Assembly: GCF_003846185.1 (NCBI RefSeq)
Contig: NZ_ML123034.1
Span: 1,354,727-1,418,726 of the forward strand
DNA: 64,000 bases
Source: Streptomyces sp. ADI96-02
Lineage (GTDB): Bacteria; Actinomycetota; Actinomycetes; Streptomycetales; Streptomycetaceae
Direction: 5' to 3'
Shown here: one piece after another, positions 51,767-60,586 of the stretch
How positions within the stretch are numbered: the stretch's first letter is position 1
How the letters are laid out: each line of letters opens with the position of its first letter
The notes under the pieces: generated by a model
Told to the model about the DNA's origin: nothing
Database searches by the model: none
What the model saw: only the letters and a program-made list of their open reading frames with translations
Program-made: the position numbers and the translations under genes

Positions 51767-53046
51767 CGGCCGCGAGCGGGATGGGCCGGCCGGCCGGCGC
51801 GCCCGCCGCCGGTCCGCGTCCGCCGGTCGCCGGAGCCTCGCGGCGGGCCCGGATCGAGGGGCTGCTGCTCGGACTGGCCGCCGGGGACGCCGCCGGGTGG
51901 CCCGCCGCGCGGCACCGGGCGGCCCGGATGCCGGAGTGGACCCGGCGGCTCACCCGGGAGCTGGACACCTTCGCCGAGCAGAACGCCACCACCACCCTGC
52001 CGGTGCCGATCGCCCTCAACCAGCCGCCCGAACCGCTGCGGCTCGGCCCGTCCGACGACGCCGAGTGGGCCGCGTTCGCCGCCCGTACGGTGCTGGCGGC
52101 GGCGGCCGACGGCGCGGTGGGCCTCTCCTCCGGACGCCGGATGCGCGACGCGGTGGACCGGGCCTGGAACACGCTGGCCGCCGCGGTCGCCGCCGCCAGC
52201 GCGCGGGCGCCCGAGGTCGAGGCGGCGGTACTGCCGCTGCGCGCCCGGATCTCGGTCCGGGCCGGGCTCGGCAACCTCGCCGCCGGGCTGCGCCCGCCCG
52301 CCACCGGGCACGACAACCCGCACTACTTCGACGACGCCGCCTGCGTACGGGCCGCCGTGCTCGCCGTGGTGCACCCGGGCGATCCGCGCGCCGCCGCCGC
52401 GCTCGCCGAGTTCGACGCCCGCTACACGCAGGACGGCGACGGGGTGCACGGCGCGCGGGCCGTCGCCGCCGCGATCGCCGAGGCGCTGGCCGGAGCGGAC
52501 GTCGAGCGGGTGGTGGACGCGGCCCTGGCCCAGCTGCCCGAGGGCACCGAGATCGCCCGCAACGCCGTGCACGCCGTCCGGCTGGCCCGGGAGTTCGCGG
52601 ACGAGCCGGCCGGAGCGTTCGCCCTGGTCCCGGTCCTGGAGCACCAGATCGTCGACCATGTCTACAGCTACGGGATCGCGGCGGCGGAGACCGTGCCGGT
52701 GGCGCTGGCCCTGACCACCGCCGCACGGGGCGAGATCGCCCAGGCGGTTCCGGCGGCGGCCTGCCTGTCCCGGGTCGCGGACTCCGCGCCCGCCCTGGCC
52801 GGGGCGCTGACCGGGACGATCGGGTCCGTCTCCGCCGTGCCGGCGGGCTGGCGCGAGACCTGCCGGACGCTGGCGGGCTGCGCCCTGCCCCGGCTCGCGG
52901 GCACGGACCTGATCGAACTCGCCGGGCTGCTGGCAGACACGGAACCGGTCCTCCCGGGTGGACAATTCCGGCATGACGCCCACAACGGCCGCGACAGCAG
53001 CCCCCTCGACCAACCGGCGGAGCCCCGGCACGCCCGGACTCGATGA
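51763..53046 (+). CDS. ADP-ribosylglycohydrolase-family protein, copy 2 (degenerate metal site)
   Basis: 427 residues. The ARH start GLLLGLAAGDAAGWPAA and an SDDAEW box at 97-102 are visible, but the C-terminal metal motif, RDxD[T/S] in copies 1 and 3, reads RVADS at 337-341: the first Asp is Val338. The Thr-Asp-Asp-Thr box is also altered to Ser-Asp-Asp-Ala. It may be an inactive partner or act on a different substrate. It overlaps copy 1 by four bases and copy 3 by about 74 bases. Confidence 0.82.
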   Translation: MTAASGMGRPAGAPAAGPRPPVAGASRRARIEGLLLGLAAGDAAGWPAARHRAARMPEWTRRLTRELDTFAEQNATTTLPVPIALNQPPEPLRLGPSDDAEWAAFAARTVLAAAADGAVGLSSGRRMRDAVDRAWNTLAAAVAAASARAPEVEAAVLPLRARISVRAGLGNLAAGLRPPATGHDNPHYFDDAACVRAAVLAVVHPGDPRAAAALAEFDARYTQDGDGVHGARAVAAAIAEALAGADVERVVDAALAQLPEGTEIARNAVHAVRLAREFADEPAGAFALVPVLEHQIVDHVYSYGIAAAETVPVALALTTAARGEIAQAVPAAACLSRVADSAPALAGALTGTIGSVSAVPAGWRETCRTLAGCALPRLAGTDLIELAGLLADTEPVLPGGQFRHDAHNGRDSSPLDQPAEPRHARTR

Positions 53047-54166
53047 ACGCATCGCCCGAGCCCTCGTCGGGGCCGCCGTCGGCGACGCCCTCGGCGGCCC
53101 GGTCGAGGGCTGGAGCCCCGAGCAGATCGCCGAGCGCCACGGCGGCCGGGTGACCGGCGTCGTCGGCCCGTGGCACGGCGACGACTGGCGCACCGCCCGC
53201 CCCGTCGCGCCGTACCACAAGGGCGACGGGCACGTCACCGACGACACCCTGATGACGCACGCGCTGGTGCGCGTCTACGACGCGGTCCGCGACCACCTCG
53301 ACGCGTACGACATCGCCGACCGGCTCGTACCGGACCTGATGTCACCCCGCTGGATCCCGGAGCTGGAGGCCGAGGCGCTGCCCCTCCAGCGGATCTTCCT
53401 GGCCGAGAAGTGGCTCGTCGCGCGGCTGCACTACGGGCACGTCGACCCGCGCGAGGCGGGCTCCGGCAACATCGTCAACTGCGGCGCGGCGATGTACATG
53501 GCCCCGGTCGGCCTGGTCAACGCCGCCCACCCGCGGGCCGCGTACGCCGAGGCCCTGGAGATCGCCGCCCCGCACCAGTCCTCCTACGGGCGGGAGGCCG
53601 CCGGCGTCTTCGCCGCGGCCGTCGCCGCCGCCTGCCTCCCCGGCGCAACGCCCGCCTCCGTGGTCGACGCCGTCCTCGCCCTGGCCAAGGACGGCACCCG
53701 CGCCGCGATCGAGGCGGTCTGCGACGAGGCCGTACGCCACGACTGCTTCGAGTCGGCGCTCGCCCCGCTGCGCGCCGCCGTACGGCCCTTCGACACGGTC
53801 GGCCCCGACTACCGCGCGCCCTCGCTCGGCGCCCGCCGCCCCTCCCGGCTGCACTCCGTCGAGGAACTGCCCGTCGCGCTCGGCATGGTGCTCGTCGGCG
53901 GCGGCGACTACCGGCGCACGGTGCTCGGTTCGGTCAACTACGGGCGGGACTGCGACTCCATCGCCACGATGAGCGGCGCGATCGCGGGCGCGCTGGGCGG
54001 CGAGGTCCCGGAAGACTGGACGGCCGCCGTCGCGGAGGCGAGCCGGCTCGACCTGCGCGCCCCGGCCCGCACCCTGGCCGCCGTGGCCCGCGAGGTCTTC
54101 GCCCGGGACGCCGCCCGCCGCCGAGACCACGAGGCGGCCTTCACGGCACTGGCCGGTGAGCGGTGA
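52973..54166 (+). CDS. ADP-ribosylglycohydrolase-family protein, copy 3 (canonical)
   Basis: 397 residues from ATG 52973; GTG 52958 is an alternative. Both starts lie inside copy 2 and no later in-frame start fits the homology, so the long overlap is probably real. RALVGAAVGDALGGPVEGW, VTDDTLMTH (TDDT 89-92) and NYGRDCDSIATMSGAIAGAL (D326, D328) give a complete metal site. The insert between them (MSPRWIPELEAEALPLQR) differs from copy 1. It overlaps copy 4 by GTGA. Confidence 0.88.
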   Translation: MTPTTAATAAPSTNRRSPGTPGLDERIARALVGAAVGDALGGPVEGWSPEQIAERHGGRVTGVVGPWHGDDWRTARPVAPYHKGDGHVTDDTLMTHALVRVYDAVRDHLDAYDIADRLVPDLMSPRWIPELEAEALPLQRIFLAEKWLVARLHYGHVDPREAGSGNIVNCGAAMYMAPVGLVNAAHPRAAYAEALEIAAPHQSSYGREAAGVFAAAVAAACLPGATPASVVDAVLALAKDGTRAAIEAVCDEAVRHDCFESALAPLRAAVRPFDTVGPDYRAPSLGARRPSRLHSVEELPVALGMVLVGGGDYRRTVLGSVNYGRDCDSIATMSGAIAGALGGEVPEDWTAAVAEASRLDLRAPARTLAAVAREVFARDAARRRDHEAAFTALAGER

Positions 54167-55530
54167 CCGTCCGGCTCACCTGGGTGCAGCCCGAGGACCT
54201 GATCGGGCACGAGCTGCGGCAGGCGGCGCTCGACGGCCGGGACGCGCGGGCGGTCGAGGAGCGGTGGTACGCCGCCGGGGGCTCGGCCGCGCCCCGCCGC
54301 GCGGGGGCCGGCGAACCGCCCGCGCCGCCCCGGCTGCGCGCGCTGGCCGGTGAACTGCTGGACGAGCTGGCCCTGCTGGAATCACCGCTGGCGGCCGACG
54401 AGCCCACCGCTCTGCCCGCGATCATGGCCGCCTGCCCGCACTGGCCGGGCCCGCCCGCGACCGCGCCGCCCGTCGGCCGGGAGCGGCTGCACGCCGCCTG
54501 GCTGGGCCGGGCGGCCGGCTGCCTGCTGGGCAAGCCGGTCGAGAAGCTGCCGCTCGCGGCCGTCCGGTCCCTGGCCCGCGCCGCGGGAAACTGGCCGCTC
54601 AACGGCTACTTCACCGCCCGCGGCGTCCCCGCCGAACTGCTCGCCGCCCACCCCTGGAACCGCCGCTCCGCGACCACCTCGCTGGCCGAGAACATCGACG
54701 GGATGCCGGAGGACGACGACCTGGACCACCCCCTGCTCACCCTGCTGCTGCTCCGGCGGCACGGGCGCGCCTTCACCACCGACGACCTGGCCCGGCTCTG
54801 GCTGGACGAACTCCCGGCCGGGCGCGCCTTCACCGCCGAGCGCGTCGCGTACGGCAACCTCCTCGCGGGCGTCGAGCCACCGGACACGGCCCGCCGACGC
54901 AACCCGTTCCGCGAGTGGATCGGCGCCCAGATCCGGGCCGACGTGCACGGCTGGACGCGTCCCGGCGATCCGGCCGGGGCCGCCGCCCAGGCCCACCGCG
55001 ACGCGGTCCTCACGCACACCGGCAACGGGGTCTACGGCGCGATGTTCACCGCCGCCGCTCTCGCCGTCGCGGCCGGCGGCGAGAGCGACGTGCACGGCTG
55101 CCTGGCGGCCGGGCTCCGCGTGGTCCCGCCGCGCTCCCGCTACGCCCGCGCGATCCGCCTGGGCATCGACGCGGCCCGTGCCGAGGCGGATTTCGACACC
55201 GCGGTGGACCGGCTGCACGCCGTCTACGACGACACCCACCACTGGGTGCACGTACTGCCCAACGCGGCGCTGCTCGCCGCCGCCCTCACCCACGCCGACG
55301 GCGACTTCACCGGGTCGATCGGCCGGGCGGTGAGCGGCGGCTGGGACACCGACTCCAACGGCGCCACGGCGGGCTCGCTCGCCGGGCTGCTGGCCGGCCG
55401 GCCCGACGCCCTGCCCGAGCACTGGACCGCGCCGCTGAAGAACCGCCTCGCCACCTCCGTGCGCGGCTACGACCGTACGGGCTTCGACGCCCTCGCCGAA
55501 CTGACCCTCCAGGAGGCTCTGCGCCCATGA
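54163..55530 (+). CDS. ADP-ribosylglycohydrolase-family protein, copy 4 (divergent, extended)
   Basis: 455 residues. The first about 105 residues are an extra region beginning TVRLTWVQPEDLIGHELRQA with no known motif. The ARH domain then starts AAWLGRAAGCLLGKPVEKL. Its first acidic box is EDDDLDHP at 183-190 rather than TDDT, and the second is GWDTDSN (D395, D397), a variant seen in a separate ARH subgroup. The metal site looks usable. ATG of the CoA transferase gene overlaps its stop by four bases (ATGA). Confidence 0.85.
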   Translation: MTVRLTWVQPEDLIGHELRQAALDGRDARAVEERWYAAGGSAAPRRAGAGEPPAPPRLRALAGELLDELALLESPLAADEPTALPAIMAACPHWPGPPATAPPVGRERLHAAWLGRAAGCLLGKPVEKLPLAAVRSLARAAGNWPLNGYFTARGVPAELLAAHPWNRRSATTSLAENIDGMPEDDDLDHPLLTLLLLRRHGRAFTTDDLARLWLDELPAGRAFTAERVAYGNLLAGVEPPDTARRRNPFREWIGAQIRADVHGWTRPGDPAGAAAQAHRDAVLTHTGNGVYGAMFTAAALAVAAGGESDVHGCLAAGLRVVPPRSRYARAIRLGIDAARAEADFDTAVDRLHAVYDDTHHWVHVLPNAALLAAALTHADGDFTGSIGRAVSGGWDTDSNGATAGSLAGLLAGRPDALPEHWTAPLKNRLATSVRGYDRTGFDALAELTLQEALRP

Positions 55531-56771
55531 TCCGAGACCGCGCCGGTATGCCCCCGGCCGCCGGACCCTTGACCGGCCCGGAGCCCGCCGGACCCCTGAC
55601 CGGCCTGAAGGTCGTCGACCTCGCCACCCTGTTCGCCGGACCGCTCGCCGCCACCATGCTCGGTGACTTCGGCGCCGACGTGATCAAGGTCGAGCATCCC
55701 CGCCGGCCCGACCCCTCGCGCGGGCACGGGCCGGCCAAGGACGGCGTCGGCCTCTGGTGGAAGCTACTCGGCCGCAACAAGCGCAACCTCACCCTCGACC
55801 TGTCGGCGCCCGGCGGCCGGGACGTCCTGCTGGAGCTGGCCGCCGGGACCGACGTGATCGTCGAGAACTTCCGGCCCGGCACCCTGGAGCGCTGGGGGCT
55901 GGGCCCCGAGGAACTGCACGCGGTCAACCCGCGCCTGGTGCTGGCCCGGGTCACCGGCTTCGGCCAGTTCGGTCCGTACGCCCACCGGCCCGGCTTCGGC
56001 ACGCTCGCCGAGGCGATGAGCGGCTTCGCGGCGATCACCGGGGAGCCGGACGGGCCTCCGACCCTGCCGCCGTTCGGGCTCGCCGACTCCATCGCGGCGC
56101 TCGCCACGGCGTACGCGGTGATGGCCGCGCTCGCCGGGCGGGAGAGGACCGGGCGGGGGCAGGTCGTCGACCTGGCGATCATCGAGCCCATCCTGACCGT
56201 GCTGGGCCCGCAGCCGCTCTGGTACGACCAGCTCGGCTACGTCCAGCCGCGCACCGGCAACCGCTCCCGCAACAACGCCCCGCGCAACACCTACCGCACC
56301 GCCGACGGCCACTGGGTCGCCGTCTCCACCTCGGCGCAGTCCGTCGCCGAGCGGGTCATGCGGCTGGTCGGCCGGCCGGAGCTGATCGAGGAGCCGTGGT
56401 TCGCGGCGGGCGCCACCCGGGCCGAGCACGGCGAGGAGCTGGACGCGGCGGTCGGGCACTGGATCTCCCGGCACGACCGCGACGAGGTGCTGGACGCGTT
56501 CGAGAAGGCGGAGGCAGCCGTCGCGCCGATCCACGACGTACGGGAGGTGATGGAGGACCCGCAGTACCGGGCGCTGGGCACCCTCACCGAGGTCGACGAC
56601 CCGGAGCTGGGGCCGCTGCGGATGCAGAACGTCCTCTTCCGGCTCTCCGGGACGCCCGGCGCGATCCGCTGGGCCGGCCGGCCGCACGGCGCGGACACCG
56701 AGGAGATCCTGACCGGGCTCGGCCTCACCGGGGCGCGGATCGCCGCGCTGCGGGACCAGGGGGCGCTGTGA
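55527..56771 (+). CDS. Class III (CaiB/BaiF) CoA transferase
   Basis: 414 residues. LKVVDLATLFAGPLAATMLGDFGADVIKVE is abbreviated here by its parts: DLATLFAGP, LGDFGADVIKVE and ENFRPGTLERWGL are all family marks, and D187 in GLADS is the likely catalytic Asp that forms the acyl-anhydride/CoA adduct. It moves CoA between carboxylic acids. Coupled by GTGA to a CitE-like lyase, it probably activates a hydroxy-acid for cleavage. The N-terminus holds a 9-codon direct duplication (AGPLTGPEP / AGPLTG). Confidence 0.9.
   Translation: MIRDRAGMPPAAGPLTGPEPAGPLTGLKVVDLATLFAGPLAATMLGDFGADVIKVEHPRRPDPSRGHGPAKDGVGLWWKLLGRNKRNLTLDLSAPGGRDVLLELAAGTDVIVENFRPGTLERWGLGPEELHAVNPRLVLARVTGFGQFGPYAHRPGFGTLAEAMSGFAAITGEPDGPPTLPPFGLADSIAALATAYAVMAALAGRERTGRGQVVDLAIIEPILTVLGPQPLWYDQLGYVQPRTGNRSRNNAPRNTYRTADGHWVAVSTSAQSVAERVMRLVGRPELIEEPWFAAGATRAEHGEELDAAVGHWISRHDRDEVLDAFEKAEAAVAPIHDVREVMEDPQYRALGTLTEVDDPELGPLRMQNVLFRLSGTPGAIRWAGRPHGADTEEILTGLGLTGARIAALRDQGAL
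55560..55605 (+). repeat. 27-bp-period in-frame duplication in the CoA transferase gene
   Basis: A 19-base segment at 55560-55578 recurs at 55587-55605 with one difference, duplicating AGPLTG near the N-terminus. Confidence 0.8.
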
Positions 56772-57598
56772 CGGCGGGCGCGGCGGCCGGCCGGCCGCCG
56801 CTGACCTGGCTGTACGTTCCCGGCGACCGGCCGGAGGTGGTGGCCAAGGCGCTGGGCTGCGGCGCGGACGTGGTGATCGTGGACCTGGAGGACGCGGTCG
56901 CACCGGACCGCAAGGAGTACGCGCGCGCCGCCACCGCCGACCTCCTCGCGGACCCGGTCACGGCCTCGCCGGACGCGGTGCCGGTCCACGTCCGGGTGCA
57001 CGGCGAGGACGACGTGCGGGCGCTGGCCGGGCTGCCGGGCCTGTCCGGGCTGCGGCTGCCGAAGGTGACGCACGCGGTCTCGGTGCACCACGTCGCGGCG
57101 GTCGCGCCGGGCGTGCCGCTGTATCCGCTGCTGGAGTCCGCGCTCGCCGTCGAGCACGCGTACTCCATCGCCACCGCCCACCCCGACGTCCGGGGCGTCG
57201 CCCTGGGCGAGGCGGACCTCCGGGCGGACCTGGGCGTACGGGAGGACGCGGGGCTCGACTGGCCGCGCAGCCGGATCGTGGTGGCGGCGCGGGCGGCCGG
57301 GCTGCCGCCGCCGGCGCAGTCGGTCTTCCCGGACGTAGTGGACCTCGACGGGCTGTGGACGTCGTGCGGGCGCGGCCGGACGCTGGGGATGCTCGGCCGG
57401 GCCGCGATCCATCCGCGGCAGCTGCCGGTGATCGAGCGGGCGTTCCGGCCGACGGACGAGGAGATCGAGGCCGCCGAGGAGATCGTGGCGGCCTCGGCGG
57501 TGGAGGAGGGTGCGCTGGCGCTGCCGGACGGGCGGTTCGTGGACGCCGCCGTGGTGGCGTCGGCGCGCCGGACGCTCGCGATCGCCGGGCGGGCCTGA
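56768..57598 (+). CDS. CitE-like CoA ester lyase (HpcH/HpaI superfamily)
   Basis: 276 residues. LTWLYVPGDRPEVVAKAL and VVIVDLEDAVAPDRKEYAR form the substrate and metal-binding start; LLESALAVEHAYSIA and ALGEADLRADLGV hold the Mg2+ acids. Relatives split malyl-, methylmalyl- or citramalyl-CoA into acetyl- or propionyl-CoA plus glyoxylate or pyruvate. With the CoA transferase before it, it makes an activate-and-cleave module. Last gene of the six-gene operon; a 17-bp terminator overlaps its stop. Confidence 0.9.
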   Translation: MTAGAAAGRPPLTWLYVPGDRPEVVAKALGCGADVVIVDLEDAVAPDRKEYARAATADLLADPVTASPDAVPVHVRVHGEDDVRALAGLPGLSGLRLPKVTHAVSVHHVAAVAPGVPLYPLLESALAVEHAYSIATAHPDVRGVALGEADLRADLGVREDAGLDWPRSRIVVAARAAGLPPPAQSVFPDVVDLDGLWTSCGRGRTLGMLGRAAIHPRQLPVIERAFRPTDEEIEAAEEIVAASAVEEGALALPDGRFVDAAVVASARRTLAIAGRA

Positions 57599-57622
57599 GG
57601 AGTCGGGCCCGCCCGGCGATCG
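57579..57622. terminator. Terminator overlapping the end of the CoA lyase gene
   Basis: Perfect 17-bp stem (57579-57595 with 57606-57622) and a 10-base loop containing the TGA stop. It is convergent with lgt and could serve both sides. Confidence 0.85.
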
Positions 57623-57656
57623 GGGGAATGCGGAGTGCGCCCGGGGGCGCGGGCGG

Positions 57657-58646
57657 TCAGCTCTTCTCGGCCGCGCCGGCGGTGGTGCCCTCGCCGGGCG
57701 CGTCCTTGGCGAACGGATCCGCTCCGGGCGCGTCCTTGCCCAGGGCGGCGTCCGCGTCGGCGTCCGTCGCGTCCGGGGCGCTGTCGGCTCCGGCGGCCCC
57801 GTCCTTCCCGTCCTTCCCGGCGGGGACGGCGTCCCGGTCGGGCTCGACGATCTCCTCGCGCCCCGGGCGGAGCTTGGCGGAGACCACTATGTACACGACG
57901 GCGAGGACGAAGACGACGATCGCGGTCCACACGTTCAGCCGCAGGCCGAGGATCTGGTGCGCCTCGTCGACGCGCATGTACTCGATCCAGCCGCGGCCCG
58001 CGCAGTAGGCGGCGACGTACAGCGCGAAGGCCCGCCCGTGGCCGAGCCGGAAGCGGCGGTCGGCCCAGATGACCAGCAGCGCGACGCCAATGCACCACAG
58101 CGACTCGTACAGGAAGGTCGGGTGGTACGTCCCGGCGGCCCGGTTCGGGCCCTCGCTGATCTCCAGCGCCCAGGGCAGGTCGGTGGGCTTGCCGTACAGC
58201 TCCTGGTTGAACCAGTTGCCCCAGCGGCCGATGGCCTGCGCGAGGGCGATGCCGGGGGCCAGCGCGTCCGCCCAGGCGGGCAGCGGGATGCCCCGGCGGC
58301 GGCAGCCGATCCAGGCGCCGACCGCGCCGAGGGCGATGGCGCCCCAGATGCCGAGGCCGCCCTCCCAGATCTTGAAGGCGTCGACCCAGTTCTCGCCGTC
58401 GCTGAAGTACAGCTGGTAGTCGGTGACGACGTGGTAGAGCCGGCCGCCGACGAGGCCGAAGGGCACGGCCCAGACGGCGATGTCGGCGACGGTGCCGGCT
58501 TTGCCGCCCCGGGCGACCCAGCGCTTGTTGCCGAACCAGACGGCGACGAAGACACCGATGATGATGCAGAACGCGTAGCCGCGCAGCGGGATCGGGCCGA
58601 GATCGATCACGCCGGTCGACGGGCTGGGAATGAAGGCAAGGTTCAT
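57657..58646 (-). CDS. lgt: Prolipoprotein diacylglyceryl transferase
   Basis: 329 residues from ATG 58646; the longer frame to 58769 runs through the upstream terminator. Membrane enzyme that adds diacylglycerol to the lipobox cysteine of lipoproteins such as LivK. The Lgt signature is GRWGNWFNQELYGKP; GGRLYHVV and GGLGIWGA are conserved loops. After about residue 270 comes a repetitive Ala/Asp/Lys/Gly tail not needed for catalysis. The ribosome site is poor. The DsbA-like gene is upstream on the same strand with a terminator between. Confidence 0.94.
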   Translation of the reverse strand: MNLAFIPSPSTGVIDLGPIPLRGYAFCIIIGVFVAVWFGNKRWVARGGKAGTVADIAVWAVPFGLVGGRLYHVVTDYQLYFSDGENWVDAFKIWEGGLGIWGAIALGAVGAWIGCRRRGIPLPAWADALAPGIALAQAIGRWGNWFNQELYGKPTDLPWALEISEGPNRAAGTYHPTFLYESLWCIGVALLVIWADRRFRLGHGRAFALYVAAYCAGRGWIEYMRVDEAHQILGLRLNVWTAIVVFVLAVVYIVVSAKLRPGREEIVEPDRDAVPAGKDGKDGAAGADSAPDATDADADAALGKDAPGADPFAKDAPGEGTTAGAAEKS

Positions 58647-58710
58647 GACGGGGTCGACGCTACCCTGCCGGGCGGTGGGTAGGCCAAGCCTCCCGGCAAC
58701 GGCTGGGTAA

Positions 58711-58735
58711 CGAGGGGCCGGGTCGCGGCCCCTCG
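58711..58735. terminator. Terminator between the DsbA-like gene and lgt
   Basis: Perfect 10-bp stem CGAGGGGCCG / CGGCCCCTCG with a 5-base loop, 12 bases after the DsbA-like stop. Confidence 0.7.
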
Positions 58736-58746
58736 CGCACCCCGGC

Positions 58747-59697
58747 TCAGGGGGCGGTCCCGGGCACAACGGCGACAGCGGCGGACGGCGTGCCGGGAGC
58801 GGTGGAGGCGCCCGGAGCCGGCGGCGCGCCCGGGGCGGACGGCGCGCCGGACGACGCGGACGGGGCCGGGGAGGCTCCCGGGGCGGACGGCGTGGCGGTG
58901 CCCGCCTTCTTGCCCTTGTTGGCCTCGGCCACCCACTTCTTCAGGTTCTCCGGGGAGATCTGCTGGCCGCCCTTGCTCGGGAAGACCGACTCGCCGTTGA
59001 GCAGCACGGTCGGGGTGCCCTGGAAGCCGCCCTCGCGGAACGCCGCGTCGGACTTCCCCACCCAGCTGTCGTGCTCGCCGCTCTCCACACAGCTGCGGAA
59101 GCCCGGCGTGTCGAGGCCCTTGACCTCGCCCGCCAGCTCGATGAGCCGGCTGTTCTTGCCGAACGCGTCGTCGGCCTCGGGCGGCTGGTTGCGGTAGAGG
59201 ACGTCGTGGTACGGGGCGAACTCGCCTACGCCCTGGGCGCACGCCGCCGCGTTGGCCGCGCGCAGCGAGCCGCTGCCGCCGAGGTTGCCGTCGATGATCG
59301 TCGCGAGGTGGTACTCCACCCTGATCTGGCCGGAGTCGGCCAGCTCCGCGATCGTCGCGCGGAAGGCGTTCTCGAACTGCGCGCAGACCGGGCAGCGGAA
59401 GTCCTCCCAGATGGTGAGCGTGGAGGGAGCGTCGGAGGCGCCGACGGGCAGGGTCAGGGAGTCCTCGCCGATCGCTCCGGAGGGGGCGACGGCGGGGCCG
59501 GAGGCGCTGCCGCCCTCCGTGTCCCTGCCCGCGTTGGCCGCGATCAGCCCGACCACGGCGGCCAGCGCCAGCACCCCGACCACCGCCGAGGAGACGATCA
59601 GCGTGCGGCGGCGGCGCTCACGCCCCTTCTCCTTCTCGCGCTGCTGGGCCAGGCGCTCGCGCGCGCTTCTGTTTCGCTCAGGGTTCTTGTCGCTCAC
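58747..59697 (-). CDS. Membrane-anchored DsbA-family thioredoxin-like protein
   Basis: 316 residues from GTG 59697. A charged cytoplasmic N-terminus (SARERLAQQREKEKGRERRR) precedes one membrane helix (TLIVSSAVVGVLALAAVVGL). The extracytoplasmic thioredoxin domain has the redox site FRCPVCAQFE (CPVC) and cis-Pro in FQGTPTVLLNGE. A helical insert carries a further Cys pair. A low-complexity Ala/Pro/Ser/Gly tail of about 45 residues ends it. It probably forms disulfides in exported proteins, or keeps them reduced. Confidence 0.92.
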   Translation of the reverse strand: MSDKNPERNRSARERLAQQREKEKGRERRRRTLIVSSAVVGVLALAAVVGLIAANAGRDTEGGSASGPAVAPSGAIGEDSLTLPVGASDAPSTLTIWEDFRCPVCAQFENAFRATIAELADSGQIRVEYHLATIIDGNLGGSGSLRAANAAACAQGVGEFAPYHDVLYRNQPPEADDAFGKNSRLIELAGEVKGLDTPGFRSCVESGEHDSWVGKSDAAFREGGFQGTPTVLLNGESVFPSKGGQQISPENLKKWVAEANKGKKAGTATPSAPGASPAPSASSGAPSAPGAPPAPGASTAPGTPSAAVAVVPGTAP

Positions 59698-59713
59698 ACC
59701 CGCAGCAACGAAC

Positions 59714-59739
59714 CGGGGAGGCGCGGGCGCGCCTCCCCG
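59714..59739. terminator. Terminator after trpA
   Basis: CGGGGAGGCG / CGCCTCCCCG stem of about 10 bp with a small GC loop, 35 bases after the trpA stop and before the DsbA-like gene. Confidence 0.7.
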
Positions 59740-59773
59740 ACCCACAATCCACCCGTTCGGGTGCGTTCAACCG

Positions 59774-60586
59774 TCAGCGCTTTCGAACGCCTTCGGCCAG
59801 CTCGCCCGCGAGCGAGCGGACGGCCGCGAGGCCGGCGGCCTCGTCAGGCGCGTCCAGCATGCTCTTGACGAAGGCCGAGCCGACGATCACCCCGTCGGCG
59901 AAGCCGGCGACCTCGGCGGCCTGCACCGCGTCGGAGACCCCGAGCCCGACGCAGACGGGCAGGTCGGTGGTGGCGCGGGTGCGGCCCACCAACTCCTGGG
60001 CCTGCGCGCCGACCGAGGCGCGGGTGCCGGTGACGCCCATCAGGGAGGCGGCGTAGACGAAGCCGCTGCCGGCCGCCGTGATGGTGGCGAGGCGGGCGTC
60101 GCGGCTGCTGGGGGCGACGACGAAGACGGTGGCGAGGCCGTGCTTGTCGGCGTGCTCCCGCCACAGCGCGGACTCCTGGACCGGCAGGTCGGGCAGGATG
60201 CACCCGGCGCCGCCCGCCGCCGCCAGCTCGGCGGTGAAGCGCTCGACGCCGTACCGGTCGATCGGGTTCCAGTACGTCATGACGAGGATCGGCACGCCGG
60301 TCGCCTCGTGCGCCTCGCGGACCGTGCGCATGACGTCGGCGATCCGGACGCCGCCGCGCAGCGCGATGTCGTCGGCGGTCTGGATGACGGGTCCGTCGAG
60401 CACCGGGTCGCTGTGCGGCAGCCCGACCTCGACGATGTCGGCGCCGCCCGCGACGACGGCCTTGACCGCCTCGATGCCGCCGTCGACGGTCGGGAAGCCG
60501 GCCGGCAGGTAGGCGATCAGCGCCGCGCGGTCCTCCGCACGGGCGGCGGCCAGGGTGCTGCTCAGCAGGTCGATGTTGCCGCTCAC
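59774..60586 (-). CDS. trpA: Tryptophan synthase alpha chain
   Basis: 270 residues. TIM barrel that cleaves indole-3-glycerol phosphate to indole and glyceraldehyde phosphate. [18 protein letters not shown] contains the catalytic Glu (VEVG) and Asp; LPDLPVQES and [20 protein letters not shown] follow. GTG start overlaps the trpB stop by four bases. Indole passes to TrpB through the complex tunnel. Confidence 0.97.
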   Translation of the reverse strand: MSGNIDLLSSTLAAARAEDRAALIAYLPAGFPTVDGGIEAVKAVVAGGADIVEVGLPHSDPVLDGPVIQTADDIALRGGVRIADVMRTVREAHEATGVPILVMTYWNPIDRYGVERFTAELAAAGGAGCILPDLPVQESALWREHADKHGLATVFVVAPSSRDARLATITAAGSGFVYAASLMGVTGTRASVGAQAQELVGRTRATTDLPVCVGLGVSDAVQAAEVAGFADGVIVGSAFVKSMLDAPDEAAGLAAVRSLAGELAEGVRKR

